Below, one piece after another: positions 24,144-32,977 of a DNA stretch of 64,000 bases. Both the position numbers and the translations under genes were made by a program. The stretch spans positions 1 through 64,000 of the forward strand of contig JAFWQU010000021.1 in NCBI GenBank assembly GCA_017508975.1. Direction: 5' to 3'. This DNA comes from Clostridia bacterium (lineage in GTDB: Bacteria > Bacillota > Clostridia > Christensenellales > Aristaeellaceae). A model generated the notes under the pieces. It was not told where the DNA came from, made no database searches, and saw only the letters and a list, made by a program, of their open reading frames with translations. The stretch's first letter is position 1. Each line of letters opens with the position of its first letter.

Positions 24144-24938
24144 TCATGTGCCAGTTGAGCGGTAATGACGGACACCGGCCATCCAGATCAGCGCGATCAG
24201 GCCGAACACACAGGGACCCAGCAGCGGAAAGGCCCACACCCATCCGGGCTGCATGCCCGCCAGCATCTCCTGCCGCTCCAGAATCACACTGACCGGCATT
24301 TGTAGGCACAGCGCAATGGGCACCACCGCGGTGAAGAGCGTGCGGATCCATCCCGTGTAGAGGTCCATCGGATACTGGCACACCTGCCGGCCCCCGTAGG
24401 TCAGCACGTTCACGATCTCGATGGACTGCACCGAGAAGAAGCAGACCACCGCCTCCAGGAGAAAAAGTCCCATCATCAGGCATCCGGTTCCCATAGCGGA
24501 CCAGAGGAGCAGCAGAATCTTGGCAGCCGTCCAGCGCAGCGCCAGGCCGCGGCTCGCCACGATGAGGGACGTCAGGGCGACCAGGATGGACCCGATCCGC
24601 CGCGGATCCATCTCCGCCAGCATCACCTGCAGGAGCGCTCCGCGCGGGCGAACCAGCACCGTGTCGAAGCTCCCGGTGCGGATCATCGATGAGAAACGTC
24701 CCAGACCGCGGTCGGCGATCTCGGTGAAGGAGAACACCAGATGCATCGCCCCGAAAAAGAACAGAATCTCGTATCTCCCCCAGTGGCCCATCCCGCCGAA
24801 GCGCTCCAGCAGCATCAGGACCGCCCAGAGATCGCCGCCGGTCATGATCAGCTGTGCGATCGTCTGCAGGAGAAAGGAGGAGCGGTATTGCGCGGCCCGC
24901 CGGAGATTCATCCGGACCGCCTGCACGACATATCTCAT
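24144..24938 (-). CDS. ABC-2 type permease, second subunit (COG3694-like)
   Basis: This 264-residue membrane protein has about six hydrophobic segments. The short first helix region with MRYVVQAVRMNLRRAAQYRSSF, read in two parts, and the central motif RFSSMIRTGSFDTVLVRP are typical of the COG3694 subunit of a three-component exporter family. The start at 24938 is the first plausible Met and lies four bases after the previous gene. It forms an operon with the permease at 24943 and the ATPase at 25746. The exported substrate of this family is not established. Confidence 0.85.
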   Translation of the reverse strand: MRYVVQAVRMNLRRAAQYRSSFLLQTIAQLIMTGGDLWAVLMLLERFGGMGHWGRYEILFFFGAMHLVFSFTEIADRGLGRFSSMIRTGSFDTVLVRPRGALLQVMLAEMDPRRIGSILVALTSLIVASRGLALRWTAAKILLLLWSAMGTGCLMMGLFLLEAVVCFFSVQSIEIVNVLTYGGRQVCQYPMDLYTGWIRTLFTAVVPIALCLQMPVSVILERQEMLAGMQPGWVWAFPLLGPCVFGLIALIWMAGVRHYRSTGT

Positions 24939-24942
24939 CGTC

Positions 24943-25731
24943 TCAGCCTCCCTGCAGCTCGATCCGGCGAATGTTCCGGCTCCAGAGTCCCCGCGACAGG
25001 CATCCCATGGCAGCGAGCCAGAACAGCTGGATGCCCAGCGAAAGGAGCCACTCCGGAGCACTCATCGTGTGCAGATACATCCGGATCGGCGCGTCCAGCA
25101 TCTGGGCGAAAGGCTGATAGCGAAGCAGAGTCTGGATGCGCTCCGGGACGATCGTCAGCGGGATGATATTGCCGCCCAGGATCATCATGATCAGGTTGAT
25201 CATCGCCGTGATACCCTTGTTGTCCATGGTGCGCATGAGCACCGCGGAGACGATCAGGTTGATCTGGGCAATGCTCAGAAAGCCGACCCCCAGGGAGACG
25301 GTGAACTGGACAAGCCCAAGAGTGCTCTCCGGCGGCCGGATGCGCCATGCCTCCGGGAGCAGGAAGAGCAGGAGCACCATCGGAACCAGCCGCATCAGCA
25401 CATTCACGATCTTCCCGGCCATCTCCCGGATCACACACCAGAGATGCAGATCCACCGGGCGCAGCAGTGTGTAGCAGACCGCTCCCTGGATGATCTGTTC
25501 GTTGAACTCCGTGTCGCTGGTGAAAAACGCCCGGAAAAAGATCTGCTGGATCCAGACATAGGTCACCGTCTCCCGGAAAAGCGTCCGGTCCCCGATCAGC
25601 GTGTCGTACAGCGCGACCAGCATGGTGCCGAAAAACGCCTGGGTCACCATGCCGCCGAAAGCCGCCGCCCGATACCGGCTGATCTGCTTTGCCTGGACCG
25701 CGAAGGCGGTCCAGTAGGCTTTGAGTCTCAT
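24943..25731 (-). CDS. ABC-2 type permease, first subunit (COG4587-like)
   Basis: This 262-residue protein has six predicted hydrophobic segments. KAYWTAFAVQAKQISRYR at the N-terminus and the motif EQIIQGAVCYTLLRPVDL mark the COG4587 partner of the COG3694 permease. AAGGAGG precedes the start at 25731, 14 bases after the ATPase gene. Together the two permeases would form the heterodimeric membrane part of an exporter. Confidence 0.87.
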   Translation of the reverse strand: MRLKAYWTAFAVQAKQISRYRAAAFGGMVTQAFFGTMLVALYDTLIGDRTLFRETVTYVWIQQIFFRAFFTSDTEFNEQIIQGAVCYTLLRPVDLHLWCVIREMAGKIVNVLMRLVPMVLLLFLLPEAWRIRPPESTLGLVQFTVSLGVGFLSIAQINLIVSAVLMRTMDNKGITAMINLIMMILGGNIIPLTIVPERIQTLLRYQPFAQMLDAPIRMYLHTMSAPEWLLSLGIQLFWLAAMGCLSRGLWSRNIRRIELQGG

Positions 25732-25745
25732 AGGGCCTCCTTCTG

Positions 25746-26732
25746 TCAAGTCAAGTGCAGATCCGCGTACATCTCGGCCACGAGCTCGTCCACCGGCTGT
25801 TCCGTCAGCGTCATCTCCCGGACCTGTCCCGCGGCCAGCAGCCAACGGAGGACCTCGTCAACGGGAATCTGATCCGGCTGGAAGACAATCTCCCACTCGC
25901 TCTCCTGCGCTTTGACCGTCAAACCCCGGGGCGCCTCGCCGAAGGCGGGTTCGCCCGCGAAGGAGCAGCGGACCCTGTGCTGGGAGTCATAGCGGCGGAG
26001 CAGCGTGTTCAGAGCACCGTCGTAGAGCAGCCTGCCGTGCCCCAGCACCAGCACGCGCGGACAGAGCGCCTGCATATCCGCCATGTCGTGGGTGGTGAGC
26101 AGGACGGTTGTGCCCCGCTTCTCGTTCTCGCTCTTCAGAAACTCCCGCAGCCGAAGCTTGCTCACCGCGTCCAGTCCGATCGTGGGCTCGTCCAGGAACA
26201 GCGTGGACGGCTCGTGCAGGAGCGATCCGCACAGTTCCGCGCGCATCCGCTGGCCGAGACTCATCTGCCGGATCGGAACCGACAGGAGCTCGCCCAAGTC
26301 CAGCGCCTCCGTCAGCTCGTCCAGCCGCTTTTTCCAGCGCTCGCCCGGGATGGCGTAGATATCCCGGAGCAGCCGGAAGGAGTCGAGAATCGGCACGTCC
26401 CACCACAATTGCATCCGCTGGCCGAAGACCACGCCGATCTGCACGGCGTTCCTCTTTCTCTGTTTCCAGGGGACAATCCCCTCCACCGTGCAGTCGCCGC
26501 CGTCCGGGGTAAGGATTCCGGTGAGCAGCTTGACCGTGGTGGATTTCCCGGCGCCGTTGGGGCCCAGCAGGCCGACGATCTCTCCGCGCCGGATTCCGAA
26601 GTTTGCGTCGATCAGGCCGTCCGTCTGGACCGTCTTCCGCCCGAAAAGCCCTAGCAGGCCCTTGCCGCCCTCGCTGCGCCGGTACCGCTTGGTCAGTCCC
26701 TGTACATGGATGCCGCTTTCTGGCAATTGCAT
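25746..26732 (-). CDS. ABC-2 type exporter ATPase (COG4586-like)
   Basis: This 328-residue ATPase has Walker A GPNGAGKSTT, the signature MSLGQRMRAELCGSLLH and Walker B LFLDEPTIGLD. The LSLGQRMR-type signature and an N-terminal insertion (GLLGLFGRKTVQTDGL) are typical of the COG4586 family that works with the two permeases downstream. The start at 26732 has GGGAGGGG seven bases upstream. A promoter with consensus TTGACA lies at 26817-26845. Confidence 0.9.
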   Translation of the reverse strand: MQLPESGIHVQGLTKRYRRSEGGKGLLGLFGRKTVQTDGLIDANFGIRRGEIVGLLGPNGAGKSTTVKLLTGILTPDGGDCTVEGIVPWKQRKRNAVQIGVVFGQRMQLWWDVPILDSFRLLRDIYAIPGERWKKRLDELTEALDLGELLSVPIRQMSLGQRMRAELCGSLLHEPSTLFLDEPTIGLDAVSKLRLREFLKSENEKRGTTVLLTTHDMADMQALCPRVLVLGHGRLLYDGALNTLLRRYDSQHRVRCSFAGEPAFGEAPRGLTVKAQESEWEIVFQPDQIPVDEVLRWLLAAGQVREMTLTEQPVDELVAEMYADLHLT

Positions 26733-26816
26733 CGTACCCCTCCCGCAAACAAAAAACTCCGCCAATCTCCTACACATCGACAGGCAGAGGTTTACATAAG
26801 CAAACATGCTGGGCTC

Positions 26817-26845
26817 ATCCTACCATGATTGGAAAAGCCTGTCAA
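26817..26845 (-). promoter_or_regulatory. Promoter of the ABC-2 exporter operon
   Basis: TTGACA (26840-26845) and TAGGAT (26817-26822) are separated by 17 bases; the start codon is 85 bases downstream. Confidence 0.75.
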
Positions 26846-26861
26846 GGGATTCCGCGGACAC

Positions 26862-26890
26862 AGAAAAACCGGACTGAATCAGCCCGGTTT
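26862..26890 (-). terminator. Terminator of tRNA-Leu
   Basis: On the minus strand AAACCGGG and a complementary CCGGTTTTT lie directly after the tRNA 3' end, with a short loop and a five-T run. Confidence 0.85.
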
Positions 26891-26894
26891 CGTG

Positions 26895-26976
26895 TGCGGC
26901 CGACGGGACTTGAACCCGAACCTCTCTCGAGACACGCCCCTCAAACGTGCGCGTATGCCGATTCCGCCACAGCCGC
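26895..26976 (-). tRNA. tRNA-Leu (anticodon GAG)
   Basis: A class II tRNA can be folded: acceptor GCGGCTG/CGGCCGC, D-loop with GCGGAATCGGCA, anticodon stem CACGT/GCGTG with loop TTGAGGG (GAG), a long variable arm (TCTCGAGAGA) and T-arm CGGGTTCAAGTCCCG. The discriminator is A and the 3' CCA is not encoded. A consensus promoter is 22 bases upstream. Confidence 0.95.
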
Positions 26977-26997
26977 ATGCTTTCGCGGAACGGTGCC

Positions 26998-27026
26998 ATT
27001 ATAATCCGACATGGCCGCTTTGTCAA
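26998..27026 (-). promoter_or_regulatory. Promoter of tRNA-Leu
   Basis: Perfect TTGACA (27021-27026) and TATAAT (26998-27003) with a 17-base spacer. Confidence 0.92.
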
Positions 27027-27097
27027 GCTTTCTGATTCCGAACAATTTCAGCCGTTGGCAATTCTCTGTTTTTTCTTGTAGAACAGCCTCCCGGCGA

Positions 27098-27126
27098 TTG
27101 ACAAAACTCTCCGAATGGCATACATT
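27098..27126 (+). promoter_or_regulatory. Promoter of the GH105 gene
   Basis: TTGACA (27098-27103) and TACATT (27121-27126), 17-base spacer, 47 bases before the start codon. Confidence 0.78.
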
Positions 27127-27173
27127 GCTATCAGAGATATTTCCACTACAGATATGAGACAAGGAGGGATCCC

Positions 27174-28256
27174 ATGGCTCATCCGCTGCAGCTGGCCCGG
27201 GAGGCCTGCGAAACCATGATCCGCCACTTTGAGGCGCCGATGCTCAAACCGGTCGGACATTTTCACTACCATCAGGGCGTCTTTCTCTCCGGCATGCTGA
27301 AAATCTGGAAGCTCACCGGGGACGACCGCTATTTCGACTATGCCCGCGCCTGGATCGACAGTGTCTTCGACGCCGAAGGCCGCATCAAGAACTGCACTTT
27401 CTCCAACCTGGACGATATCCAGCCCGGCATCCTGCTCTTCCCGATCCTGGACAAGACCGGCGATCCCTACTACCGCAAGTGCCTGGACAGCGTCGCCGAG
27501 GAGGTGGAAGCCATCCGGCGCAACCCGGAGGGCGGCTTCTGGCATGCGGTGAACCTGACCGACCAGATGTGGCTGGACGGCCTATACATGGCCGGACCCT
27601 TCATCGCGGAGTACGGCGCGCGCTTCGGCCGTCCGGAGTGGCTGCAGGATGACATCCACCAGGCGCTGCTGATGCAGAAGAACACGCTGGATGAGAAGAC
27701 CGGCCTGCTCTGCCACGCCTGGGACGGCCGCCGGGAGATGCCCTGGTGCGACCCCGACACCGGCAAATCCCACGAATTCTGGGGCCGTTCGATGGGCTGG
27801 GTGCCGGTGGCGCTGCTGGACGAGCTCCGCTGGATCCCGGAGGACATGCCCGGCCGGCAGGAGGTCGCGGACATGGCCTGTTCGCTGCTCAGGCATCTGA
27901 TCCCCTTCCAGGGGCCGGACGGCCGCTGGTTCCAGGTGGTCAACAAGGGCGACCAGCCCGGCAACTGGCCGGAGAACTCCTGCACCTCGCTGTACGTGGC
28001 GGCGCTCTGCCGGGCCATCCGCACCGGGCTGCTGCCGGCGGATCTCACAGAGGCTGCGGTCCGCGGCTTCGAGGGCGTGGCCGCGTCGCTGGAGCGCGAC
28101 GGGGACGACCTCCTCATCGGCCAGGTCTGCATCGGCACCGGCGTGGGTGACTACGACTTCTACTGCGCGCGCCCCTGCTCCGTCAACGATCTGCACGGCG
28201 TGGGCGCCTTCCTGCTGATGTGCGCCGAGCTGGCGGAGCTCCAGGCCGAAGCCTGA
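27174..28256 (+). CDS. Glycoside hydrolase family 105/88, unsaturated glycuronyl hydrolase
   Basis: The 360-residue protein matches the YteR/GH105 family, which removes unsaturated galacturonyl or glucuronyl residues from oligosaccharides made by polysaccharide lyases. The (alpha/alpha)6-barrel motifs are present: DQMWLDGLYMAGPF (about 130-143, containing the likely catalytic Asp135), WGRSMGWVPVALLD in the middle and ENSCTSLYVAALCRAI later. It has no signal peptide and acts in the cytoplasm on imported oligosaccharides. AAGGAGG lies eight bases before the start. No pectin or alginate transporter is adjacent, so the polysaccharide source is unclear. Confidence 0.92.
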   Translation: MAHPLQLAREACETMIRHFEAPMLKPVGHFHYHQGVFLSGMLKIWKLTGDDRYFDYARAWIDSVFDAEGRIKNCTFSNLDDIQPGILLFPILDKTGDPYYRKCLDSVAEEVEAIRRNPEGGFWHAVNLTDQMWLDGLYMAGPFIAEYGARFGRPEWLQDDIHQALLMQKNTLDEKTGLLCHAWDGRREMPWCDPDTGKSHEFWGRSMGWVPVALLDELRWIPEDMPGRQEVADMACSLLRHLIPFQGPDGRWFQVVNKGDQPGNWPENSCTSLYVAALCRAIRTGLLPADLTEAAVRGFEGVAASLERDGDDLLIGQVCIGTGVGDYDFYCARPCSVNDLHGVGAFLLMCAELAELQAEA

Positions 28257-28278
28257 GAAAAACTTCTTGTATTTTCCC

Positions 28279-28300
28279 TGCTTATGGCAGGATTTTCCCA
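28279..28300 (+). terminator. Weak terminator after the GH105 gene
   Basis: CCCTGC-TTATG-GCAGGA followed by TTTTCCC, about 22 bases after the stop codon. Confidence 0.5.
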
Positions 28301-28348
28301 CAGATTCGCGAAATCATTCCAGCGTACTATGAATGGAGGTGGCTCTCT

Positions 28349-29350
28349 ATGAGAAAGTTCCTGGTTCTGCTGCTTGTTCTCTCCCTCGCCTGCCCGCTTC
28401 TGGCCGCTCAGGCGGAACAGCCGAAGACCCCCTCTGTCTGCATCGTGGTCGCAGGCGGACTGGGTGACCGCTCCTTCTATGACTCCGCCAACGAGGGCAT
28501 TACCCGCCTTGCCGAGGAGTTCGGCACCGTGACCGGCGTCATCGAGTGCAAGGAGGACGGCTCCCTGTACGAGAGCTCCCTCTTCGACGCGGCGGAACAG
28601 TACGATTATGTGGCCGCGGTCGGCTGGCAGTTCATTGACGCTCTGAAGAAGGATGACAGTGTTCTCTCCCTCTTCCCGGACACGCGCTTTCTGTTCATCG
28701 ACAACGCGCTGGAGGATTTCCCGGAGAACCTGATGTGCATCACCTACGCCCAGAACGAGGGCTCCTTCCTGGCCGGCTATATCGCCGCGAGCCTCTCCCA
28801 GAGCGGAGCGGTCGGCGTAGTCGGCGGCGATGACAACGATACGATCAACGACTTCATCGTCGGCTATGAGGCAGGCGCCAAATACTGCTCGCCGGAGATC
28901 CGCGTGGAGCGGCAGTACGCCAACACCTACGAGGATCCCGCCAAGGGCAAGGAGTGCGCGCTGGCGCTGTACAACGGCGGCTGTGACATCGTGTTCGCTG
29001 TGGCCGGCAAGACCGGCGAGGGCGTCTTCGAGGCGGCCCGTGAGGTGGACAAACTGGCCATCGGCGTCGACGGCGACCAGAAATACATCGACCCGGACCG
29101 GATCGTCTGCTCCATGATCAAGCGGGTCGGCCAGTCCATCTACGACGTCGTCTCCAACCCCGACGAGTATTTCCGCGGCGGCACCGTGTGGAACGCGAAC
29201 ATGGAGACCGGCTATATCGACCTGGGCTACGGTTCCGAAGACGACCCCCAGCAGGTTTCCAACCAGCTGAAGGAGACGATCGAAGCCCTCAAGCAGCAGA
29301 TCATCTCTGAGGAGATCGTCGTTCCCAGCGTCTTCGCGGTCGCCGAGTAA
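28349..29350 (+). CDS. BMP-family (PnrA-like) nucleoside-binding protein
   Basis: The 333-residue extracytoplasmic protein has a signal peptide (1-24, ending AQA) and the BMP/PnrA fold: VVAGGLGDRSFYDSANEG, then YVAAVGWQFIDAL, GSFLAGYIAASLSQS and VGVVGG. This family binds purine nucleosides for an ABC importer, and the importer genes follow directly. The start at 28349 has GGAGG eight bases upstream. As in the ferric-type binding protein, there is no clear lipobox Cys; a Cys at residue 15 sits inside the hydrophobic core in a poor context. The gene is separated from the ATPase by a terminator hairpin that should lower downstream expression. Confidence 0.92.
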   Translation: MRKFLVLLLVLSLACPLLAAQAEQPKTPSVCIVVAGGLGDRSFYDSANEGITRLAEEFGTVTGVIECKEDGSLYESSLFDAAEQYDYVAAVGWQFIDALKKDDSVLSLFPDTRFLFIDNALEDFPENLMCITYAQNEGSFLAGYIAASLSQSGAVGVVGGDDNDTINDFIVGYEAGAKYCSPEIRVERQYANTYEDPAKGKECALALYNGGCDIVFAVAGKTGEGVFEAAREVDKLAIGVDGDQKYIDPDRIVCSMIKRVGQSIYDVVSNPDEYFRGGTVWNANMETGYIDLGYGSEDDPQQVSNQLKETIEALKQQIISEEIVVPSVFAVAE

Positions 29351-29363
29351 TCCCGTTCCTGCC

Positions 29364-29402
29364 GCAGCAGTTTTCCCGACAGGAGGACTGCTGCGCTTTT
29401 TC
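29364..29402 (+). terminator. Intra-operon terminator between binding protein and ATPase genes
   Basis: GCAGCAGT (29364-29371) and ACTGCTGC (29387-29394) form a stem followed by a five-T run. Partial termination here would give more binding protein than membrane components, a common design for importers. Confidence 0.8.
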
Positions 29403-29426
29403 TGTAAGAATAGAGAGGCGTTCCGA

Positions 29427-30968
29427 ATGCCAGAACCGATTGTCCGCTTTTTCCACACCTCCATGCAGTTTCCGGGGGTGCTGGCCAACGACGACGTGAG
29501 CCTGGACATCTATCCGGGCGAAGTTTTCGCCCTCGTCGGCGAAAACGGTGCCGGAAAGTCCACGCTGATGAACATCCTCTACGGCCTGAACAAGCCCACG
29601 GGCGGCACTGTGACCGTGAAGGGACAGCCGATCCGCAGCTTCTCCCCCAGCGAGGCCATCCGCCGGGGCATCGGCATGGTGCATCAGCACTTCATGCTGG
29701 TCCCCTCCTTCACCGTCGCGCAGAACATCGTTCTCGGGGACGAGCCGCGCCGCGGCATCTTTTACGACAAAGCCCGGGCAAATCAGATCGTCGAGGAGCT
29801 CGTCGCGGAGTTCGGCCTGAAGGTTAACGCCCACGACCGGGTGCAGGACATCAGCGTCGGTCTGCAGCAGCGCGTGGAGATCCTCAAGACGCTCCGCCGC
29901 GGCGCGGACATCCTGATTCTGGATGAGCCCACCGCCGTCCTGACACCTCAGGAGACCGACGAGCTCTTTGAGGTGATCCGCCGCATCGTCTCGGAGAAGT
30001 CGATGACGGTGATCATCATCACCCACAAGCTCTATGAAGTCATGGCGATCTCCGACCGGGTCGGCGTCATGCGCCAGGGCAAGCTCGTGGGCGTGTGCAA
30101 TACGAAGGACGTCAATGAGCGCATCCTTTCCTCGATGATGGTGGGCAAGGACGTGCTGCTGGACGCCCTGGAGCGGATTGACGACCACGACAGCACGATC
30201 GCGATCCAGGTCGAGGATCTCCATGTCTCCGATAACCGCGGGCTGCCCGCCGTGCGGGGTATCAGCCTGCAGGTGGAGCGCGGCGAGGTGCTCGGCATCG
30301 CCGGCATCGAGGGCAACGGACAGAGCGAGCTCATCGAGGCGATCACGGGTCTGCGGCGCCGGGACAGCGGCAGAGTGCTGATCCAGGGCACGGACACCGC
30401 CGGAATGAATCCGGGGCAGATCCGGGCGCTGGGTCTGGCGCACGTGCCGGAGGACCGCCTCTCCACCGGTGTCTCCGCGCAGGCGGATATCACCGACAAC
30501 CTGGTCGTGGGCAAAGAAAGCCGGAAGCCCTTCTCCTCCCTCGGCCTCCATCTGCACAAAAAGGCGATGAAGGCGTATGCCCGGGAGGTCTTCGAGCGCT
30601 ATGACATCCGGGCGGCCGGCATCGACACGGCGGTGGGCTCTCTCTCCGGCGGCAATATGCAGAAAGTCGTTGTCGCCCGGGAGTTCTCCTTCGACACTCC
30701 CGTGCTGATCATCTCCCAGCCGACCCGGGGCGTGGATATCGGCGCGATGGATTTCATCCATCAGCAGATCATGGCCAAGCGGAACGCCTCCTGCGCGATC
30801 CTGCTGGTCAGCGCGGACCTGGACGAACTGTACCGCCTCTCCGACCGGCTCGTGACCATCTACGAGGGCAGACTCACCGGCGAGTTCAGGCCGGACAAGA
30901 TCGGCAAGCAGGAGATCAGCCATTACATGACCGGCGGCGGAAGAGAGGAGGAGCGCCATGCGCAGTGA
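29427..30968 (+). CDS. Nucleoside ABC importer ATPase (duplicated ABC domains)
   Basis: This 513-residue protein holds two ABC domains in one chain, as in the NupA/RbsA/MglA class. The first has Walker A GENGAGKSTLMN and Walker B ILILDEPTAVLTP with a degenerate signature (ISVGLQQRVEIL). The second has the incomplete P-loop GIEGNGQSELIEAI and the signature SLSGGNMQKVVVARE, followed by SQPTRGVDIGAMDFI. The asymmetry is normal for the family. It works with the two permeases downstream; its end overlaps the first permease start by 11 bases. Confidence 0.93.
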   Translation: MPEPIVRFFHTSMQFPGVLANDDVSLDIYPGEVFALVGENGAGKSTLMNILYGLNKPTGGTVTVKGQPIRSFSPSEAIRRGIGMVHQHFMLVPSFTVAQNIVLGDEPRRGIFYDKARANQIVEELVAEFGLKVNAHDRVQDISVGLQQRVEILKTLRRGADILILDEPTAVLTPQETDELFEVIRRIVSEKSMTVIIITHKLYEVMAISDRVGVMRQGKLVGVCNTKDVNERILSSMMVGKDVLLDALERIDDHDSTIAIQVEDLHVSDNRGLPAVRGISLQVERGEVLGIAGIEGNGQSELIEAITGLRRRDSGRVLIQGTDTAGMNPGQIRALGLAHVPEDRLSTGVSAQADITDNLVVGKESRKPFSSLGLHLHKKAMKAYAREVFERYDIRAAGIDTAVGSLSGGNMQKVVVAREFSFDTPVLIISQPTRGVDIGAMDFIHQQIMAKRNASCAILLVSADLDELYRLSDRLVTIYEGRLTGEFRPDKIGKQEISHYMTGGGREEERHAQ

Positions 30969-32019
30969 GAGATGGAAATACATCCTGTCGCTGACGGTCA
31001 GCATCGCGCTGGGTCTGCTGATCGGCGCGCTGATCATGGCCGCGACGGGACATGACCCGCTGGACGGATACAGCGCGCTTCTGCGCGGAGCCTTCGGCAG
31101 CAAGCGCAGCTGGGGCAATACCCTCTACAAGACCTTCCAGCTGTGCATCACCGGCCTGGCCACCGCCGTCGCCTCCATCGCGGGCATCTTCAATGTCGGC
31201 GGCGAGGGGCAGATGTATCTCGGCGCCATCGCCTCCAGCTATCTGGGCGCCCGCCTGGCGGGACTCAGCCCCTGGATCGCGCTGCCCGTCTGCTTCCTGG
31301 CCGCGATCCTCTCCGGCGCGCTCTACGCCTGGATTCCCGCCGTGCTGAAGGTCAAGCTCAAGATCAACGAGGTCATCACCACCATCCTGATGAACTCGAT
31401 CGCGATCTATCTCTGCAGCTACCTGGCCAACGGGCCCCTCAAGACCACCGAACGCGGCATCAACTCAGGCACGGACGCCATCGGCAAGGCTCTGCGCTTC
31501 AACCGGCTGATTCCGGGCTCCAACCTCTCCGAGACGGTCTTCTATATCGCGGCGATCTCGCTGCTTGTCTGGTACCTGATGAGCCGCACCACCACCGGCT
31601 ACCGGATGCGGCTCACCGGCCAGAATGAGCGTTTCTCCCGCTTTATCGGTCTTCGGGCGGATCTGCTCGGCATCGGCGGCATGCTGATCTCCGGCGCCAT
31701 GTGCGGCGCGCTGGGCATGTTCGAGTGCTTTGCGCTCCAGAGCCGCTTCAAGACCGACTTCTCCAGCGAGTTCTACTTCGACGGCATGCTGGTCGCCATG
31801 ATCATGCGCTATAAGCCTCTGGGGATCATCCTGATGAGCTTCTTCTTCGGAGCCCTCAAGATGGGCGCCACCACCATGCAGTCCTCTACCAAGATCTCCT
31901 CCGAGCTGATCCTGATCATCCAGTCGGTTATCATCTTCCTGATGGCCGCCGAGGAGGGCTTCCTTCGCAGGGTGCAGGAGCACAGGGTCCGCCGTCAGAC
32001 GGTTCAGAAGGAGGGTTGA
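30958..32019 (+). CDS. Nucleoside ABC importer permease 1 (NupB/YufP-like)
   Basis: The 353-residue membrane protein has about nine hydrophobic segments and the BPD_transp_2 (branched-chain/sugar/nucleoside) permease features: GIFNVGGEGQMYLGAIAS in the first third and INEVITTILMNSIAIYL in the middle. The longer N-terminus compared with the next gene is typical of the first permease in PnrABCDE-type systems. GAGGAGG precedes the start, inside the end of the ATPase gene. Confidence 0.92.
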   Translation: MRSERWKYILSLTVSIALGLLIGALIMAATGHDPLDGYSALLRGAFGSKRSWGNTLYKTFQLCITGLATAVASIAGIFNVGGEGQMYLGAIASSYLGARLAGLSPWIALPVCFLAAILSGALYAWIPAVLKVKLKINEVITTILMNSIAIYLCSYLANGPLKTTERGINSGTDAIGKALRFNRLIPGSNLSETVFYIAAISLLVWYLMSRTTTGYRMRLTGQNERFSRFIGLRADLLGIGGMLISGAMCGALGMFECFALQSRFKTDFSSEFYFDGMLVAMIMRYKPLGIILMSFFFGALKMGATTMQSSTKISSELILIIQSVIIFLMAAEEGFLRRVQEHRVRRQTVQKEG

Positions 32020-32021
32020 CG

Positions 32022-32930
32022 ATGGATCTGAGCAGTATCTTCAATGTCGGAACCCTCCTGAACACCTTCAACACCGCCACCATTGTCATTCTCGCGGGCC
32101 TGGGCTGCCTGATGAGCGAGCAGGCCGGCATGATGTGCATCGGCATCGACGGCATGATGACGGCCGGCGCTTTCGCGGCGGCGGTGGGCTCCTGGTATTC
32201 CGGTTCCTGGCTCGTCGGCGTCCTGTGCGCTGTGCTGGTCGGCCTGCTCTTCGGGTGTTTCTACGGGGTGATGGTCGTCCGCTACCACAGCGATGAGTTC
32301 ATCATCGGCGTGGCCTTCAACATCTTCGCGGTCGCGCTGACGACCTTCATCCTCCGGACCGTCTTCCTGCAGTCCGGCTCCTTCCATCCGGCCACAGGCG
32401 AGATCAAAACTCTCCCCTATCTGTCTCTCGGCGCGCTGGGCGGAACCAACATCAACATCTCTCTGATGGTACCCGTCAGCTGGGTGCTGATCGCGCTCCT
32501 GCAGATCTTCCTGTACCGCACGCCCTACGGAATCTGGCTTCACGCCTCCGGAGAGCATCCAGACTCGCTCCGCTCCGTCGGCAGAAGCCCAGAGAAAATG
32601 AAGTACCTCGGCTCAGTGCTCTGCGGCCTTTTCTGCGGGCTCTCCGGCGCCTATCTGTCGCTCGGCTATCTGTCCACGTTCACTGAGAACATGTCCGCCG
32701 AGCGCGGTTATGTGGCAGTCGCCTGCGTCATCTTCGGCCGTTCGAACCCGGTGCTCGTCTTCCTCGCGGCGCTGCTTTTCGGCTTTATCGACGCCGCCGG
32801 CATGCGGATGCAGGGGCTCGTCGATCCCACGCTGACCGCGGCCTTCCCCTATGTCGGAACGATCCTGATGATGGTCTTCCTGGCGCTGCGGAATCAGAGA
32901 AAGCTTAAAGCGAAAGCCGGGCATTCCTGA
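32022..32930 (+). CDS. Nucleoside ABC importer permease 2 (NupC/YufQ-like)
   Basis: The 302-residue membrane protein is the second BPD_transp_2 permease, with about eight hydrophobic segments and motifs GMMCIGIDGMMTAGAFAA near the N-terminus and ENMSAERGYVAVACVIFGR near residue 230. The start at 32022 has AAGGAGGG at optimal distance and follows the previous stop by two bases. A terminator follows, so this closes the importer operon. Confidence 0.92.
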   Translation: MDLSSIFNVGTLLNTFNTATIVILAGLGCLMSEQAGMMCIGIDGMMTAGAFAAAVGSWYSGSWLVGVLCAVLVGLLFGCFYGVMVVRYHSDEFIIGVAFNIFAVALTTFILRTVFLQSGSFHPATGEIKTLPYLSLGALGGTNINISLMVPVSWVLIALLQIFLYRTPYGIWLHASGEHPDSLRSVGRSPEKMKYLGSVLCGLFCGLSGAYLSLGYLSTFTENMSAERGYVAVACVIFGRSNPVLVFLAALLFGFIDAAGMRMQGLVDPTLTAAFPYVGTILMMVFLALRNQRKLKAKAGHS

Positions 32931-32942
32931 CAGGCAACCAGA

Positions 32943-32976
32943 AAAAAGCTCTTGGCCGAAAGCCTTGAGCTTTTTA
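32943..32976. terminator. Terminator of the nucleoside importer operon
   Basis: AAAAAGCTC and GAGCTTTTT flank an inner GGC-CGAAA-GCC stem. The A-run and T-run on the two sides make it usable in both directions, so it may also stop leftward transcription from gluQ. Confidence 0.85.
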
Positions 32977-32977
32977 T

